This document shows positions 51,678-60,724 of a DNA stretch of 64,000 nt, piece by piece. A model generated the notes under the pieces. That model was not told where the DNA came from and searched no databases. It saw only the letters and a program-made list of their open reading frames with translations. Both the position numbers and the translations under genes were made by a program. Source of the DNA: CAKZNE01 sp040222435 (GTDB taxonomy: Bacteria > Bacteroidota > Bacteroidia > Flavobacteriales > Schleiferiaceae); the NCBI GenBank assembly GCA_965212245.1, contig OZ243107.1, positions 1,426,001 through 1,490,000 of the forward strand, in the 5' to 3' direction. How positions within the stretch are numbered: position 1 is the stretch's first letter; each line of letters opens with the position of its first letter.

Positions 51678-51700
51678 GGCAGGTAAGCCCAACATTTTTT

Positions 51701-51738
51701 AAAAGCCACGCTCGTATGAGGGTGGCTTTTTGTTTTTT
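51701..51738 (+). terminator. Terminator after the HemD-like gene
   Basis: AAAAGCCAC and GTGGCTTTT arms around a 12-base loop, then TGTTTTTTT; it ends just before the rnpA ATG. Confidence 0.85.
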
Positions 51739-51744
51739 TGTAAA

Positions 51745-52122
51745 ATGGCTCAGCGATTTGGGAAAGCGGAAAAGTTAAAAAGCCGGAAGTGGATTGAGCA
51801 GATCTTTACGGAGGGAAAATCCATTAAGGCTTACCCGGTATTGGCAGTCTATCGTAGTTTTGAAGAGCAGAACCAGGTTAAAATAAAGGCTGGCTTCTCC
51901 GTATCTAAACGAAAATTCCGGAAAGCGGTAGATCGTAATTTATTAAAGCGAAGAATGCGTGAGGCCTACCGCCTCAATAAAGCAAAATTCGATGTATTGG
52001 CAGAGTCAGGAAAAACAATTGGGGTTATGTTTATATACATGCCAGGAAAAAGCCTGAGTTTTGAAGAGATCAACAAAGCCTTTTTACGTTTGGCGGAAGA
52101 GTTTACCAATGTAAAGGCTTGA
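51745..52122 (+). CDS. rnpA: Ribonuclease P protein component
   Basis: The 125-residue basic protein assists the RNase P RNA in maturing tRNA 5' ends. It has RFGKAEKLKSRKWIEQIFTEGKS at the start and the RNR-type core KFRKAVDRNLLKRRMREAYR near 67-86. ATG 51745 (MAQRFGK) is used; an in-frame TTG 15 bases upstream lies in the preceding terminator's T run. It is not next to rpmH or the origin here. The stop codon lies inside a terminator stem. Confidence 0.95.
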   Translation: MAQRFGKAEKLKSRKWIEQIFTEGKSIKAYPVLAVYRSFEEQNQVKIKAGFSVSKRKFRKAVDRNLLKRRMREAYRLNKAKFDVLAESGKTIGVMFIYMPGKSLSFEEINKAFLRLAEEFTNVKA

Positions 52123-52143
52123 ACAATGTCAGGCTTTTTTTTG
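52111..52143 (+). terminator. Terminator overlapping the rnpA stop codon
   Basis: AAAGGCTTG and CAGGCTTTT form a 9-bp stem with two G-U pairs, followed by T's; the TGA at 52120-52122 is in the left arm. Confidence 0.7.
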
Positions 52144-52192
52144 CGTTTTAACTAAATTCAACCCAAGCCTGTATTTCTGCTACTTGAAGGTG

Positions 52193-53860
52193 ATGAAAAG
52201 AAAAGTATCCATGAAAAAATTTATGAAACCGGCCATAGGCGTTCTTACGGCTATAGTATTAGCCGTTTCGGTGGCTTATACGCCCGACTATTTTGAAATA
52301 AGCAAACAACTTGACATTTTCACCAATGTGTTTAAAGAGGTAAACCTCTATTATGTAGATGAAACGGAGCCAGGGGAGTTAATGGACGAAGCTATTATAT
52401 CTATGCTTTCCTCTTTAGACCCTTATACCAATTACATTCCGGAGGAAATGGTGGAAGATTATAAAATCCAGACCACCGGAAACTATGGAGGCATTGGGGC
52501 CGGTATACGTTCCCGGGACGGTGAAATGATCATTACCATGCCCTATGAAGGTTTTGCTGCGGATAAGGCAGGGCTAATGGCCGGTGATATAATTATCAGT
52601 GTAGATGAGAAAAGTGTGGTGGGTAAGAATACCGAGGATGTGAGTAAGATCCTGAAAGGAGCACCCGGAACTAAGTTTACCATCACCATTTCAAGGGGTG
52701 GAGAAAAAATAACTAAAGAAATAGAACGTGAAGAGGTGCAGGTGAAGAGTGTGCCTTATTCCGGAATGCTTGGCTCTGGTATAGGTTACATTTCCCTCAA
52801 TAATTTTACAGATAAAGCTACTACTGAAGTGAGAGAAGCTTTTACAGAACTGCGTAAGGGTAATGAACTGAAAGGTCTGGTACTGGACCTGCGCGGAAAC
52901 CCGGGTGGTTTGCTTAGCGAGGCTGTGAATATCACTAACCTTTTTATAGATAAGGGTAAAGAAGTGGTAAAGACCAAGGGTAAAATGGAGGAATGGGAGA
53001 AAACCTACCGAACTTTGAATAAGCCTATGGATACGGAGATCCCGTTGGTGGTTCTGATCAACCGGGGAAGTGCTTCCGCCTCAGAGATTGTAAGTGGCAC
53101 ACTGCAGGATTATGACCGGGCGGTTATTATTGGTCAGCGCAGTTTTGGTAAAGGTCTGGTGCAACAAACCCGTAAGCTATCTTACGGAGCACAACTCAAA
53201 GTAACCATCGCCAAATATTATACGCCCAGTGGAAGGTGCATACAGGCTATTAATTATGCACAACGCGCTGAAGATGGCAGTGTATCCAAACTGCCGGATT
53301 CATTACGTACCCGTTTTGAAACGACAAACGGCCGTTCAGTTTTTGACGGTGGAGGAATAGACCCGGACCTTACTGTGGACGATAGCGAGGTGAGTAATGC
53401 CATTATTGCGTTGTATCAAAAGATGCTGCTCTTTGATTACGCTACTGAGTATCGTAAAACTCACCCCAGTATAAAGCCTGCCGTTGATTTTGAATTATCG
53501 GATGAGGAATATCAAGCATTTTTAAGTTGGTTGGATCAAAAAGATTTTGAATACCAAACCAAGACTGAACAGAAATTGAAAGAACTGAAGGAGTTTGCCG
53601 AGAAAGAAAATTATCTGGCCGATCTGGAAACAGAGATTAACACCCTGATGGTTAAATACACCAAGGAAGAAAATCAGGATTTAAAGGCCTATGAAAAAGA
53701 GATACGCATTTTGCTGGAAGAAGAAATAGTATCACGCTATTATTACGAGCGTGGTCGCATTCAAAATGCTATAGTGCACGATGAAGATGTGATGGAAGCT
53801 CTAAAAGTGTTGAACGATGCGCCTGAGTACACCAATATCTTAACCCTTGCCGGTAACTAA
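52193..53860 (+). CDS. S41-family C-terminal processing peptidase (second copy)
   Basis: The 555-residue protein has a signal anchor (about residues 13-30). The S41 N-domain (LYYVDETEPGELMDEAIISMLSSLDPYTNYIP), a PDZ domain (IGAGIRSRDGEM ... AGLMAGDIIISVD) and the protease core follow, with GSASASE and QRSFGKGLVQ (Ser and Lys). Its C-terminus is longer than that of the paralogue at 25856 and is coiled-coil-like. Starts at 52184 (TTG) and 52211 (ATG) are possible; 52193 gives the best signal. A periplasmic processing role is inferred. The O-antigen ligase-like gene overlaps its end by 14 bases. Confidence 0.92.
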   Translation: MKRKVSMKKFMKPAIGVLTAIVLAVSVAYTPDYFEISKQLDIFTNVFKEVNLYYVDETEPGELMDEAIISMLSSLDPYTNYIPEEMVEDYKIQTTGNYGGIGAGIRSRDGEMIITMPYEGFAADKAGLMAGDIIISVDEKSVVGKNTEDVSKILKGAPGTKFTITISRGGEKITKEIEREEVQVKSVPYSGMLGSGIGYISLNNFTDKATTEVREAFTELRKGNELKGLVLDLRGNPGGLLSEAVNITNLFIDKGKEVVKTKGKMEEWEKTYRTLNKPMDTEIPLVVLINRGSASASEIVSGTLQDYDRAVIIGQRSFGKGLVQQTRKLSYGAQLKVTIAKYYTPSGRCIQAINYAQRAEDGSVSKLPDSLRTRFETTNGRSVFDGGGIDPDLTVDDSEVSNAIIALYQKMLLFDYATEYRKTHPSIKPAVDFELSDEEYQAFLSWLDQKDFEYQTKTEQKLKELKEFAEKENYLADLETEINTLMVKYTKEENQDLKAYEKEIRILLEEEIVSRYYYERGRIQNAIVHDEDVMEALKVLNDAPEYTNILTLAGN

Positions 53861-55130
53861 AAGCATAGGATCACAAAAACTTTGGAAAAGGCTATACTTC
53901 TATAGCCTTTTCTTTTTTGTTGCGCTTTTACCCTTCCAACCTAAAGGGTTGCCCTTAACCCTGGGTATGATGTCCTTTGGTTTGTGCTGGTTGTTAAGTA
54001 CGGACTATAAGAATAAGCTGGAGGTGCTTAGCCGAAATAAAATGGCCGGGCTATTCTTTATTTACTTTTTATGGGTAGTTATAGGGGCCTTCTATACGCC
54101 AGCACCAGGTGAAGCGGAGAAAGACGTGGTTATGAAGCTTCCGTTTGCCGTATGGCCTCTGGTATTAGGGAGTCTGTTTTTGTTTTCAGATAAAGATAAG
54201 CGTAAGCTTTTGCGCTTATTTATCCTGGCTTCAGTGCTTAGTATTTTGACGTGCTTCATCTTTGCCTTTGGTGCCTTTATGAATACGGCTGATATCCAGG
54301 AATTTTTCTTCACTAACCTTGTAGATTATAAGGTGTTGCCGCCACATTACCTGGGGATGTACCTTTCATTTTGTTATGGCTGTCTTTTATATAATGGCCT
54401 GCGTAAAAACTATTTCTTCGGCCGGAGTGTGGATGTGCTAATGCTGGTAATTCTGGCGGTAGGGATCGTGTTTATTTCGGTAAGAATACAGTATGTGGCT
54501 TTCCTTTTATTGAATTGTTGGATATTTTTCACATTCATTTACCACCGGAGCGGGGCCTTTAAAGCTGTGTCAGGGCTTCTGCTTGTTCTTTTGGTATTCG
54601 GCAGTCTTACCTGGGCTTTTCCTGGTAGCCGGCACCGTATAAGAGATACTTACAATGAAATAGTTTCCTTTAAGAGTACCGTAAATCAAAAGCAAACCAA
54701 TCACCGTAAATTCCTGTGGACAGAAGGATGGGAAGTAGTACAGGAGAACTGGTTACTGGGTACCGGCACCGGTGCGGCCAAAGGAGCTTTACAGGTAAAA
54801 CTTCAGGATAACGATGCCAAATTTTGGGACGGCCATGATGTATATTATCTCCGCGACCGCAATTACAACTTTCATAATGTGTACCTGGAACATTGGGCTA
54901 ACCACGGTATAATCGGTTTCATAATTCTTCTTGCTATTATAATTCTGCCGCTATTCGCACCAGGGCCTGCAGAAGGAAAAATATTCCTGTTGATCTGTGC
55001 GGTGAGTTTCAGTACGGAAAGTATGCTGGAGCGGCAGGCCGGAGTGCTATTTTTCAGCTTTTTTTATACTATGTTTTTTATGCTCCCATCCGGCAGTAAA
55101 CACCAAAACGGGCAGCAACACATTAAATAG
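53847..55130 (+). CDS. O-antigen ligase/polymerase-like membrane protein
   Basis: The 427-residue protein has about eleven hydrophobic segments and the O-antigen-ligase (WaaL/Wzy_C) features: a large periplasmic loop (about 275-350) with NWLLGTGTGAAKGALQ near 305 and HNVYLEHWANHGIIGF near 342-357 carrying the conserved His. Such enzymes transfer or polymerise polyprenol-linked glycan. The start is TTG 53847, overlapping the S41 gene by 14 bases. Its 3' end overlaps that of a convergent paralogue by 84 bases. It is probably linked to the polysaccharide operon. Confidence 0.85.
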   Translation: MPVTKSIGSQKLWKRLYFYSLFFFVALLPFQPKGLPLTLGMMSFGLCWLLSTDYKNKLEVLSRNKMAGLFFIYFLWVVIGAFYTPAPGEAEKDVVMKLPFAVWPLVLGSLFLFSDKDKRKLLRLFILASVLSILTCFIFAFGAFMNTADIQEFFFTNLVDYKVLPPHYLGMYLSFCYGCLLYNGLRKNYFFGRSVDVLMLVILAVGIVFISVRIQYVAFLLLNCWIFFTFIYHRSGAFKAVSGLLLVLLVFGSLTWAFPGSRHRIRDTYNEIVSFKSTVNQKQTNHRKFLWTEGWEVVQENWLLGTGTGAAKGALQVKLQDNDAKFWDGHDVYYLRDRNYNFHNVYLEHWANHGIIGFIILLAIIILPLFAPGPAEGKIFLLICAVSFSTESMLERQAGVLFFSFFYTMFFMLPSGSKHQNGQQHIK

Positions 55131-56342
55131 TGTTACAGCCTTATGCCTGATGAGCATGGACTCCGTAAGCATGCTCATGAAAAAATAAAGAATAAGCATA
55201 GCCAGTATACCATCCTTTCTGCGGTAAGCCAGTGTGAGTGCATAGAATAGCAGGCACATCAATAATATAAGGGCAGGCAGGCCTGCGGCAAGCCAGCTTT
55301 CCAGGTATTGATTATGGCAATTGAATTTTCTGCGTAAACCCACCACAAAATTATTTCGTCTGTAACTTTCCAGCAACTGTTCTTTGGCATCCCCTAACCC
55401 AACTCCGGTAATGGGTGATTCTTCAATTACATCCCAGGCACAAGTCCATTCTGCCAGCCTTAAAGTAAGTCCGTTAAATTGATGGATAACAGGAGCGCTT
55501 ATATTGTAGTTTAAGGATTTAAATTCGGTAAATCTCCGTGTCACATCTTTGGGCAGTATTATAAACAGCAAAGCCAAAAAAGCCAATATTCCCGTTCCGT
55601 AGGCCAGAGCCCTGGCTGGTTTTGATCTTCTGAAAAGGTATAAGAGGAAGGCGCTGAAAGTAATGATTGCAAAAGCCAGGAGATTCATACGTCCCTGGAG
55701 CATAAATAAAAAGATAAGCAAAAACCCCAGTAAAGCGTATCCAGCTATTCTGGAACGTATCCAGGCATGGCCTGAGCGGATAAGATCGAAGCCCAGGTAA
55801 ATGGCCATACCCATATATACTGATAAATACCCGGGATGCATAATGATCCTGGAGAGTCGCAGGTAGGTGAAATAATATTCTTTAACCTCTACACCATCAT
55901 CGGTAATGGTTTTATAGAGACTACCGGTGTCTATAACATAAAACAGGGCAGTACCCAAAGCTATCAGGGCGGCTGCTACACTTGCAAAAAAGAAGGTATT
56001 AAGTAATTTTCCCCGGCTGCTTTTAAGAAAAGTATAATCTATGGAAGCTATACACAACGGCAGCCATAGAAAGGGCTGCATGGTTTCCAGCCTCCGCAAA
56101 CCCTCCTCCATGCTATCCGTATATGCAAGACTGGCGGCATTCACTGCAAAGAATAATACTGAAAGCCAAACCCAGCTGTGGTGCGGATGACTTTTGACAT
56201 TAACCACAAACTGGCGGTTGGAAAAAGAGTGTAACAAGAAAAGAATGATACTGATACTGCTTACCGGAATAGGAAAAAAGAGTGATACTATTACAACTTG
56301 TAACAACAGTACTGACCGATGATCTGTGTTTTTCCAATTCAC
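55047..56342 (-). CDS. O-antigen ligase/polymerase-like membrane protein, convergent paralogue
   Basis: The 431-residue protein has about eleven hydrophobic segments, a periplasmic loop with SPITGVGLGDAKEQLLESYRR near 320 and KFNCHNQYLESWLAAGLPAL near 345-364. These correspond to the loop and His motif of the gene at 53847. The two are distant paralogues lying tail to tail with an 84-base coding overlap. This copy is the last gene of the minus-strand surface-polysaccharide operon and overlaps the WecA-type gene by 4 bases. One may be a ligase and the other a polymerase, but motifs alone do not say which. Confidence 0.85.
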   Translation of the reverse strand: MNWKNTDHRSVLLLQVVIVSLFFPIPVSSISIILFLLHSFSNRQFVVNVKSHPHHSWVWLSVLFFAVNAASLAYTDSMEEGLRRLETMQPFLWLPLCIASIDYTFLKSSRGKLLNTFFFASVAAALIALGTALFYVIDTGSLYKTITDDGVEVKEYYFTYLRLSRIIMHPGYLSVYMGMAIYLGFDLIRSGHAWIRSRIAGYALLGFLLIFLFMLQGRMNLLAFAIITFSAFLLYLFRRSKPARALAYGTGILAFLALLFIILPKDVTRRFTEFKSLNYNISAPVIHQFNGLTLRLAEWTCAWDVIEESPITGVGLGDAKEQLLESYRRNNFVVGLRRKFNCHNQYLESWLAAGLPALILLMCLLFYALTLAYRRKDGILAMLILYFFMSMLTESMLIRHKAVTLFNVLLPVLVFTAGWEHKKHSIKKAEK

Positions 56343-57412
56343 TCGGCTACCGGTATTTTTCTTTTACGTTGCTTCTTAATAATAAAAGGTATCTGACTAA
56401 GCCCGAGGGCAAGAACCAAATAAATAATCAATTGAAATTTAGGAGCTACCACATCATACAGGAGCAGGGCCAGTACAATAAAGAATACATTGGTACTGAT
56501 AAGTATCAGGGTAGCTTGTACCTGGCTTAAGCCAATGTCTAACAGGGCATGATGAATATGATTACGGTCTGCCGCAAAAGGAGATCTTCTAAGTATAAAA
56601 ACCCGAATGGCAATCACGCGCATGGTATCAAAAATGGGGATAATGAGTACGGCAAAACCAAATACCGCAGAAGAAATAGCAAAGAATATATTCGGTTTAA
56701 AGTAAACACTTTTCTGAACAAAAAAGATGGCGATGACCGTAATGATAAAGCCGAGTACCATAGAACCCGAGTCGCCCATAAAAATACGGGCATTACCAAA
56801 ATTATAACGTAGAAAAGCCAGTAATGCACCTACGTAGGCCAGGCACATAATAAGGAAAAGGGTTTCGTTCATCAGGTAAAAAAACCAGGCAAAAGTGCTG
56901 ATCACCACTACGCCAATTGATCCGGCCAATCCATTTATACCATCAATAAAATTAAAACTGTTTATCAGCAAAAGAAACAGGGGAATGGAAAGCGCAAGGC
57001 TGGTGTAATAATCCAGATCATGAATATCAAATAAGCCGTAAAAACTTTGAATACGAATGTCACCCTGAATGATCACAATGATAGCCGCTGCCAGTTGTCC
57101 TCCAAATTTTTTAAAAGGCGTTAGTGGGTAAAGGTCATCTTTAATGCCGATGGCAAAAAGGATGAGGCTCCCTGCCAGTAATGAATTAAGTTGCGGGTAG
57201 TATAGTTTATGGGTAAAGAATATAAAGGCAAAAATAAAGCCTGAAAAAATAGCGATACCCCCCAGAGACCCGATCCGTGCGTTGTGCTTTTTCCGCTCAT
57301 CAGGCAGATCATAAAGCTTTTTTACCAACGAGAGATTTATAATAGCAGGTATGCTAAAGTAGGTGATAAAGAAGGCTGTACCGAAAGCAAGAAGTGCTAA
57401 ATACATCTGCAA
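56339..57412 (-). CDS. Undecaprenyl-phosphate sugar-1-phosphate transferase (WecA/TagO type)
   Basis: The 357-residue, roughly eleven-segment membrane protein shows the MraY/WecA signatures: DLPDERKKHNARIGSLGGIAIF near 36-57, GIKDDLYPLTPFKKF near 88 (Asp-Asp), FNFIDGINGLAGS near 152, FGNARIFMGDSGSM near 205 and HIHHALL near 287. It would start glycan synthesis by loading GlcNAc-1-P or a related sugar phosphate onto undecaprenyl phosphate. It sits in the polysaccharide operon, overlapping the ligase-like gene by 4 bases. Confidence 0.93.
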   Translation of the reverse strand: MQMYLALLAFGTAFFITYFSIPAIINLSLVKKLYDLPDERKKHNARIGSLGGIAIFSGFIFAFIFFTHKLYYPQLNSLLAGSLILFAIGIKDDLYPLTPFKKFGGQLAAAIIVIIQGDIRIQSFYGLFDIHDLDYYTSLALSIPLFLLLINSFNFIDGINGLAGSIGVVVISTFAWFFYLMNETLFLIMCLAYVGALLAFLRYNFGNARIFMGDSGSMVLGFIITVIAIFFVQKSVYFKPNIFFAISSAVFGFAVLIIPIFDTMRVIAIRVFILRRSPFAADRNHIHHALLDIGLSQVQATLILISTNVFFIVLALLLYDVVAPKFQLIIYLVLALGLSQIPFIIKKQRKRKIPVAE

Positions 57413-57436
57413 TGATTATTGGTAAAATTAGAAAAC

Positions 57437-58267
57437 TTAAGACACCCTTTTACCATGGTTCGCCTTTTTAGCTTTATGGTTCATCTGTTTCCGCTCCTTG
57501 TCCATTAACCAGCCCCATTTGCCAAAGTATTTAAAAGCAGAGTTAAGATGTAATTTTAATGAATTCCACTTGCGGTACGATGACTTTTGATATTGGTGTA
57601 CGATAGAGCTACCGGCAAAATGGATGTTTCGGTATTTCTGATATACTCTCCGGCTCAGGTCTACATCTTCCAGGTAGAGAAAAAAGCGCTCATCAAACAT
57701 ACCACAGCGCTCAAGAGCCTGGTTTTTTAGTACCATGCAACACCCACTCAGGATGGGTACTTCAAGGTTTTCGTTATAGTTAAAATGGCGCATCTCATAT
57801 CGTCTGATCTGCGCTTCGGTAAAACCTTTAAAAAAGGAAGGGACAAACCTGCGTATAAAAAGGTCAGCTGGTGATGGAACCAGCTTACATAGATATTGAG
57901 TAGCACCCTCAGGGTACAGTACTTTAGGGGTGCACAAGCCCACATCTCGTTGGGCCGTCATGAAATCCAGTAAAGGCTCAAAAGTGCCTTGCCGGAAGTA
58001 TACATCCGGGTTAATAGCAATGTGAAAATCTGCCTTACCCAAATATTTTCTGAATACGCGGTTGTGTCCTGATCCATAACCGAGGTTTTTGGCCGGGGCA
58101 TCATAATCCACCTGCAATGCCTCGCAAAAGTTGCGGATCTGTTCAGATTGTGAATTATCCACTATAGTTAATGCAAATGAAAAGGTACAGGCTTGAATAC
58201 TTTGCACCAGCTTTTGCAGGTCATTCAGATCCGTATAATAGGTTACTATGGAAAAACTGGCGCGCAT
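57437..58267 (-). CDS. GT2 glycosyltransferase, WbbL/rhamnosyl-like
   Basis: The 276-residue enzyme has a GT-A fold: FSIVTYYTDLNDL at the start, IVDNSQS near 38, NLGYGSGHNRVF near 61, the metal motif NPDVYFR near 87, ILSGCCMVLK near 172 and YLEDVDLSRRV near 200. This pattern is typical of rhamnosyltransferase-like WbbL enzymes, but donor and acceptor are not known. Its ATG shares an A with the TGA of the preceding gene (58267). It probably acts at the cytoplasmic face. Confidence 0.88.
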   Translation of the reverse strand: MRASFSIVTYYTDLNDLQKLVQSIQACTFSFALTIVDNSQSEQIRNFCEALQVDYDAPAKNLGYGSGHNRVFRKYLGKADFHIAINPDVYFRQGTFEPLLDFMTAQRDVGLCTPKVLYPEGATQYLCKLVPSPADLFIRRFVPSFFKGFTEAQIRRYEMRHFNYNENLEVPILSGCCMVLKNQALERCGMFDERFFLYLEDVDLSRRVYQKYRNIHFAGSSIVHQYQKSSYRKWNSLKLHLNSAFKYFGKWGWLMDKERKQMNHKAKKANHGKRVS

Positions 58268-58971
58268 CAGCTGTGGTTCATTTTATGTAACCTCTGCCGT
58301 ACACTCTGATACATCTGTATACGCCATTTTAATTTTTGAGCTGCTGAGCTGCCTTTCAGGCTGGTATTGTTGCCATGTATACGGTATTGAATGGTGGTTT
58401 CATCCGTCCACTGAACATGGCCTGCCTTCTCGGCCATAAGACCTATCCACCAGTCATGCATAGCTATATTGGCCGGAAAAGGTACAATCCATTTTTTGAG
58501 ATCAGCGGTAAAAGCCATGGAACTACCCATAAAAGTATTGCGCAGTAAATTGTTCCAAAACCCTTGATGGGTGCGCCATTTCTCAAAAGTAGTTCCTCCG
58601 CTTAGTTTGCCGTTTTCATCAATAATTTCTCCGTTCATCACCAAAAGCCTGGCTGTCTCACCGGCCAGGTGTTTTACCATAACAGACCTTTTGCCGGCCA
58701 GCCAGATATCATCCTGATCCGAAAAGCAAATGATGGGTTTAGCGGTTCGTTTTAAAGCAAACTGGAAATTGCGCACCGGGTCTTTAAAGTGGTTTTCATA
58801 TACGGTTACATTTTCCTGATCTATGGCTCTTAAGATGGATAAGGTGCCATCTGTGGAACCATCATCGGAAATAATCAGCTCGTCCTCTTCCTTTAATTGA
58901 GAAAGGATGCTGGAAAGTTGAGCTGGCAGGTATTGCGCTCCGTTGTATGTGGCCATGCAGACTGATATCAT
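58267..58971 (-). CDS. GT2 glycosyltransferase with DQDDIW motif
   Basis: The 234-residue enzyme shows ISVCMATYNGAQYLPAQLSSIL at the start, IISDDGSTDGT near 33-43, the metal motif FSDQDDIWLAGKR near 83-95 and AMHDWWIGLMAE near 168. It resembles WbbN/rhamnosyltransferase-type GT2 enzymes in polysaccharide loci. It overlaps its upstream neighbour by 4 bases and its downstream neighbour by one base. Confidence 0.9.
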   Translation of the reverse strand: MISVCMATYNGAQYLPAQLSSILSQLKEEDELIISDDGSTDGTLSILRAIDQENVTVYENHFKDPVRNFQFALKRTAKPIICFSDQDDIWLAGKRSVMVKHLAGETARLLVMNGEIIDENGKLSGGTTFEKWRTHQGFWNNLLRNTFMGSSMAFTADLKKWIVPFPANIAMHDWWIGLMAEKAGHVQWTDETTIQYRIHGNNTSLKGSSAAQKLKWRIQMYQSVRQRLHKMNHS

Positions 58972-59786
58972 TCCGTAAATGACGTTTTTAAAAATACCGC
59001 CATAAAATACGGTGAAAAATACTGAAGGCTCAACCGGAGGGCCCTTTTTAAAACCTGCTTACGGAGGTGGTAAGGGTGAGCTACAGTTTTGGCATATACA
59101 GAAGCTGAGCGGGCGTACATGGCGAAGCGTTGTTTGGCTTTAGCCAGCGGGGGACGTTCATCTCCGGAAAAATTTTGCTCAAAAAAGGCTTTGGTTACAT
59201 ACATCGTTTCCTGTATGTCTTTCAGGCGATCGGTAAATTCAATATCACTAAAATCCAATGGCAGACTGGTGCTGTAACCCCCGGCTTGCTGAAGGAGGTC
59301 TGTTTGTATCAGCATCCCGGAATTGATGGGGCGTATATACTCTATTGGATGAAGGCCCGGCTTTATACTTTCCATTCGCTTGCTTAGGGATTGGTGCATA
59401 TGGAAAGGGCTCAGCAATTTTCCCCTAGAGAGAATACGCGGAACATACAGGCCGGCAGATGTTCCGGCTTGCAGGTGAGTGGAAACCTCTTTTACAAAAT
59501 CCGGATCAACCAGGGTGTCATCATCCAAAAGCCACAGCCATGTTTTACCGGACTGGATTGCCTTTTGAGCTGCAAAGTTGTAGGCTCCGCTCACACCTTC
59601 ATTATGGCGGGAGTGATGGTACATAATTGTTTCAGGGGCCTCTTGCGTGGTAGGGCTATTGTCAAATACCAGGAGGGTCAGGCCCTGCTCAATAAGGGGT
59701 GACAAGGTTTGATAAGAACGGCTTTCCGAAATAGATTTCTCATAGACTACAACCACGGCTAATATTTGGGAAACCAGTTTTTTCAA
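58968..59786 (-). CDS. GT2 glycosyltransferase
   Basis: The 272-residue enzyme has ILAVVVVYEKSIS at the start, LLVFDNSPTTQ near 34, NEGVSGAYNFAAQKAI near 62, the metal motif LWLLDDDTLVDPDF near 82-95 and a second Asp-rich site DFSDIEFTDRL near 178. The GT-A arrangement resembles rhamnosyl- or galactofuranosyl-transferases. The C-terminal 60 residues are basic and may contact the membrane. It overlaps the genes on both sides by 4 bases. Confidence 0.88.
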   Translation of the reverse strand: MKKLVSQILAVVVVYEKSISESRSYQTLSPLIEQGLTLLVFDNSPTTQEAPETIMYHHSRHNEGVSGAYNFAAQKAIQSGKTWLWLLDDDTLVDPDFVKEVSTHLQAGTSAGLYVPRILSRGKLLSPFHMHQSLSKRMESIKPGLHPIEYIRPINSGMLIQTDLLQQAGGYSTSLPLDFSDIEFTDRLKDIQETMYVTKAFFEQNFSGDERPPLAKAKQRFAMYARSASVYAKTVAHPYHLRKQVLKRALRLSLQYFSPYFMAVFLKTSFTE

Positions 59787-60724
59787 CGCTTATTCAGTAA
59801 TTTTTTTCTCCACGCATAAAGCGCCTGTACCAAAAAGGTGGGTAGAGCCAGAAGTATAACCCAGTATTTCCTTCTTTCAGGTAATAGCTTGCTGCGCGGG
59901 TCTTTCAGGAATTTCCGGGCAGTAGTCTTATCCCCGGCCAGAATATTCATGCTGGCCACCCCAATAAGGTTAGCGGCCACTATCTTTCGCGCATTGAGTA
60001 AATGCTTTTCCGGAACCTCTCCATTGGTTATCATCTTATGCAGATGTGCAGCAAACTCAATCTCGTGCTTGGGAACACGATGAGTCTTCATATTTTCGGC
60101 CCCTTGATTATATACTGAAGAAACAGTGTGGTGAAAGGCTACCTGCCGATGTAGTGCGATACTATTAAAAAGCAACTGATCCTCGGTAGTACGGATTGAT
60201 TCATCAAAGCCACCTACTTCCTCAAAAACGCTTCGGGGAATCGCAGAGGAAGACGGGATTATAACCTGCTCACCATAGAGAACCGACTCAAAATAGTCCT
60301 TTATCAATTCCATTTCAACACCCGTCTGTAAGCCAAAGTGTCCGGGGTGGAATTTACGTTCTCCTTTTTGAAATACGTAGTTGGCTCCATAAATGCCTGC
60401 TTCAGGAAAAGCTTCGATAAGGGCATTTATATTTTCCAGAAAATGGGGCAGATAATGGTCATCTGCATCCAGAAAACAGAGATACTCGCCCTTGCTTTTT
60501 CTGAAGCCGTAGTTGCGTGCAGTTGAAGTACCTCCATTTTGCTTTTGAAATAGCTGAAGCTTTGGAGATCCGATATTTTCAACTACCTCAACACTTTCAT
60601 CGGTAGAACCATCATCCACCACAATGACTTCAAAGTCGGTATAGGTTTGACTCAATATTGAATTAATGGTGGTGGCAATATGCCGCTCCTTATTATAAAG
60701 TGGTATGATTACGGAAAACTTCAC
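59783..60724 (-). CDS. GT2 glycosyltransferase
   Basis: The 313-residue enzyme is a classic GT2: FSVIIPLYNKERHIATTINSILSQ at the start, VVDDGSTDES near 36, NGGTSTARNYGFRKSKGEY near 63, the DxD-like motif FLDADDHYLP near 84 and a TTEDQLLFN catalytic site near 179. A hydrophobic C-terminal stretch (WVILLALPTFLVQALYA) probably binds the membrane. It overlaps both neighbours by 4 bases. Confidence 0.9.
   Translation of the reverse strand: MKFSVIIPLYNKERHIATTINSILSQTYTDFEVIVVDDGSTDESVEVVENIGSPKLQLFQKQNGGTSTARNYGFRKSKGEYLCFLDADDHYLPHFLENINALIEAFPEAGIYGANYVFQKGERKFHPGHFGLQTGVEMELIKDYFESVLYGEQVIIPSSSAIPRSVFEEVGGFDESIRTTEDQLLFNSIALHRQVAFHHTVSSVYNQGAENMKTHRVPKHEIEFAAHLHKMITNGEVPEKHLLNARKIVAANLIGVASMNILAGDKTTARKFLKDPRSKLLPERRKYWVILLALPTFLVQALYAWRKKLLNKR

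Noticed and set aside
51745..52122. rnpA as a marker of the replication origin
   Set aside because: rpmH, yidC and dnaA are not adjacent. In Bacteroidota rnpA is often away from the origin.
25856..53860. The two S41 proteases as a recent duplication
   Set aside because: They share motifs and domain order only; sequence differs throughout, and two or more S41 proteases per genome are normal in this phylum.
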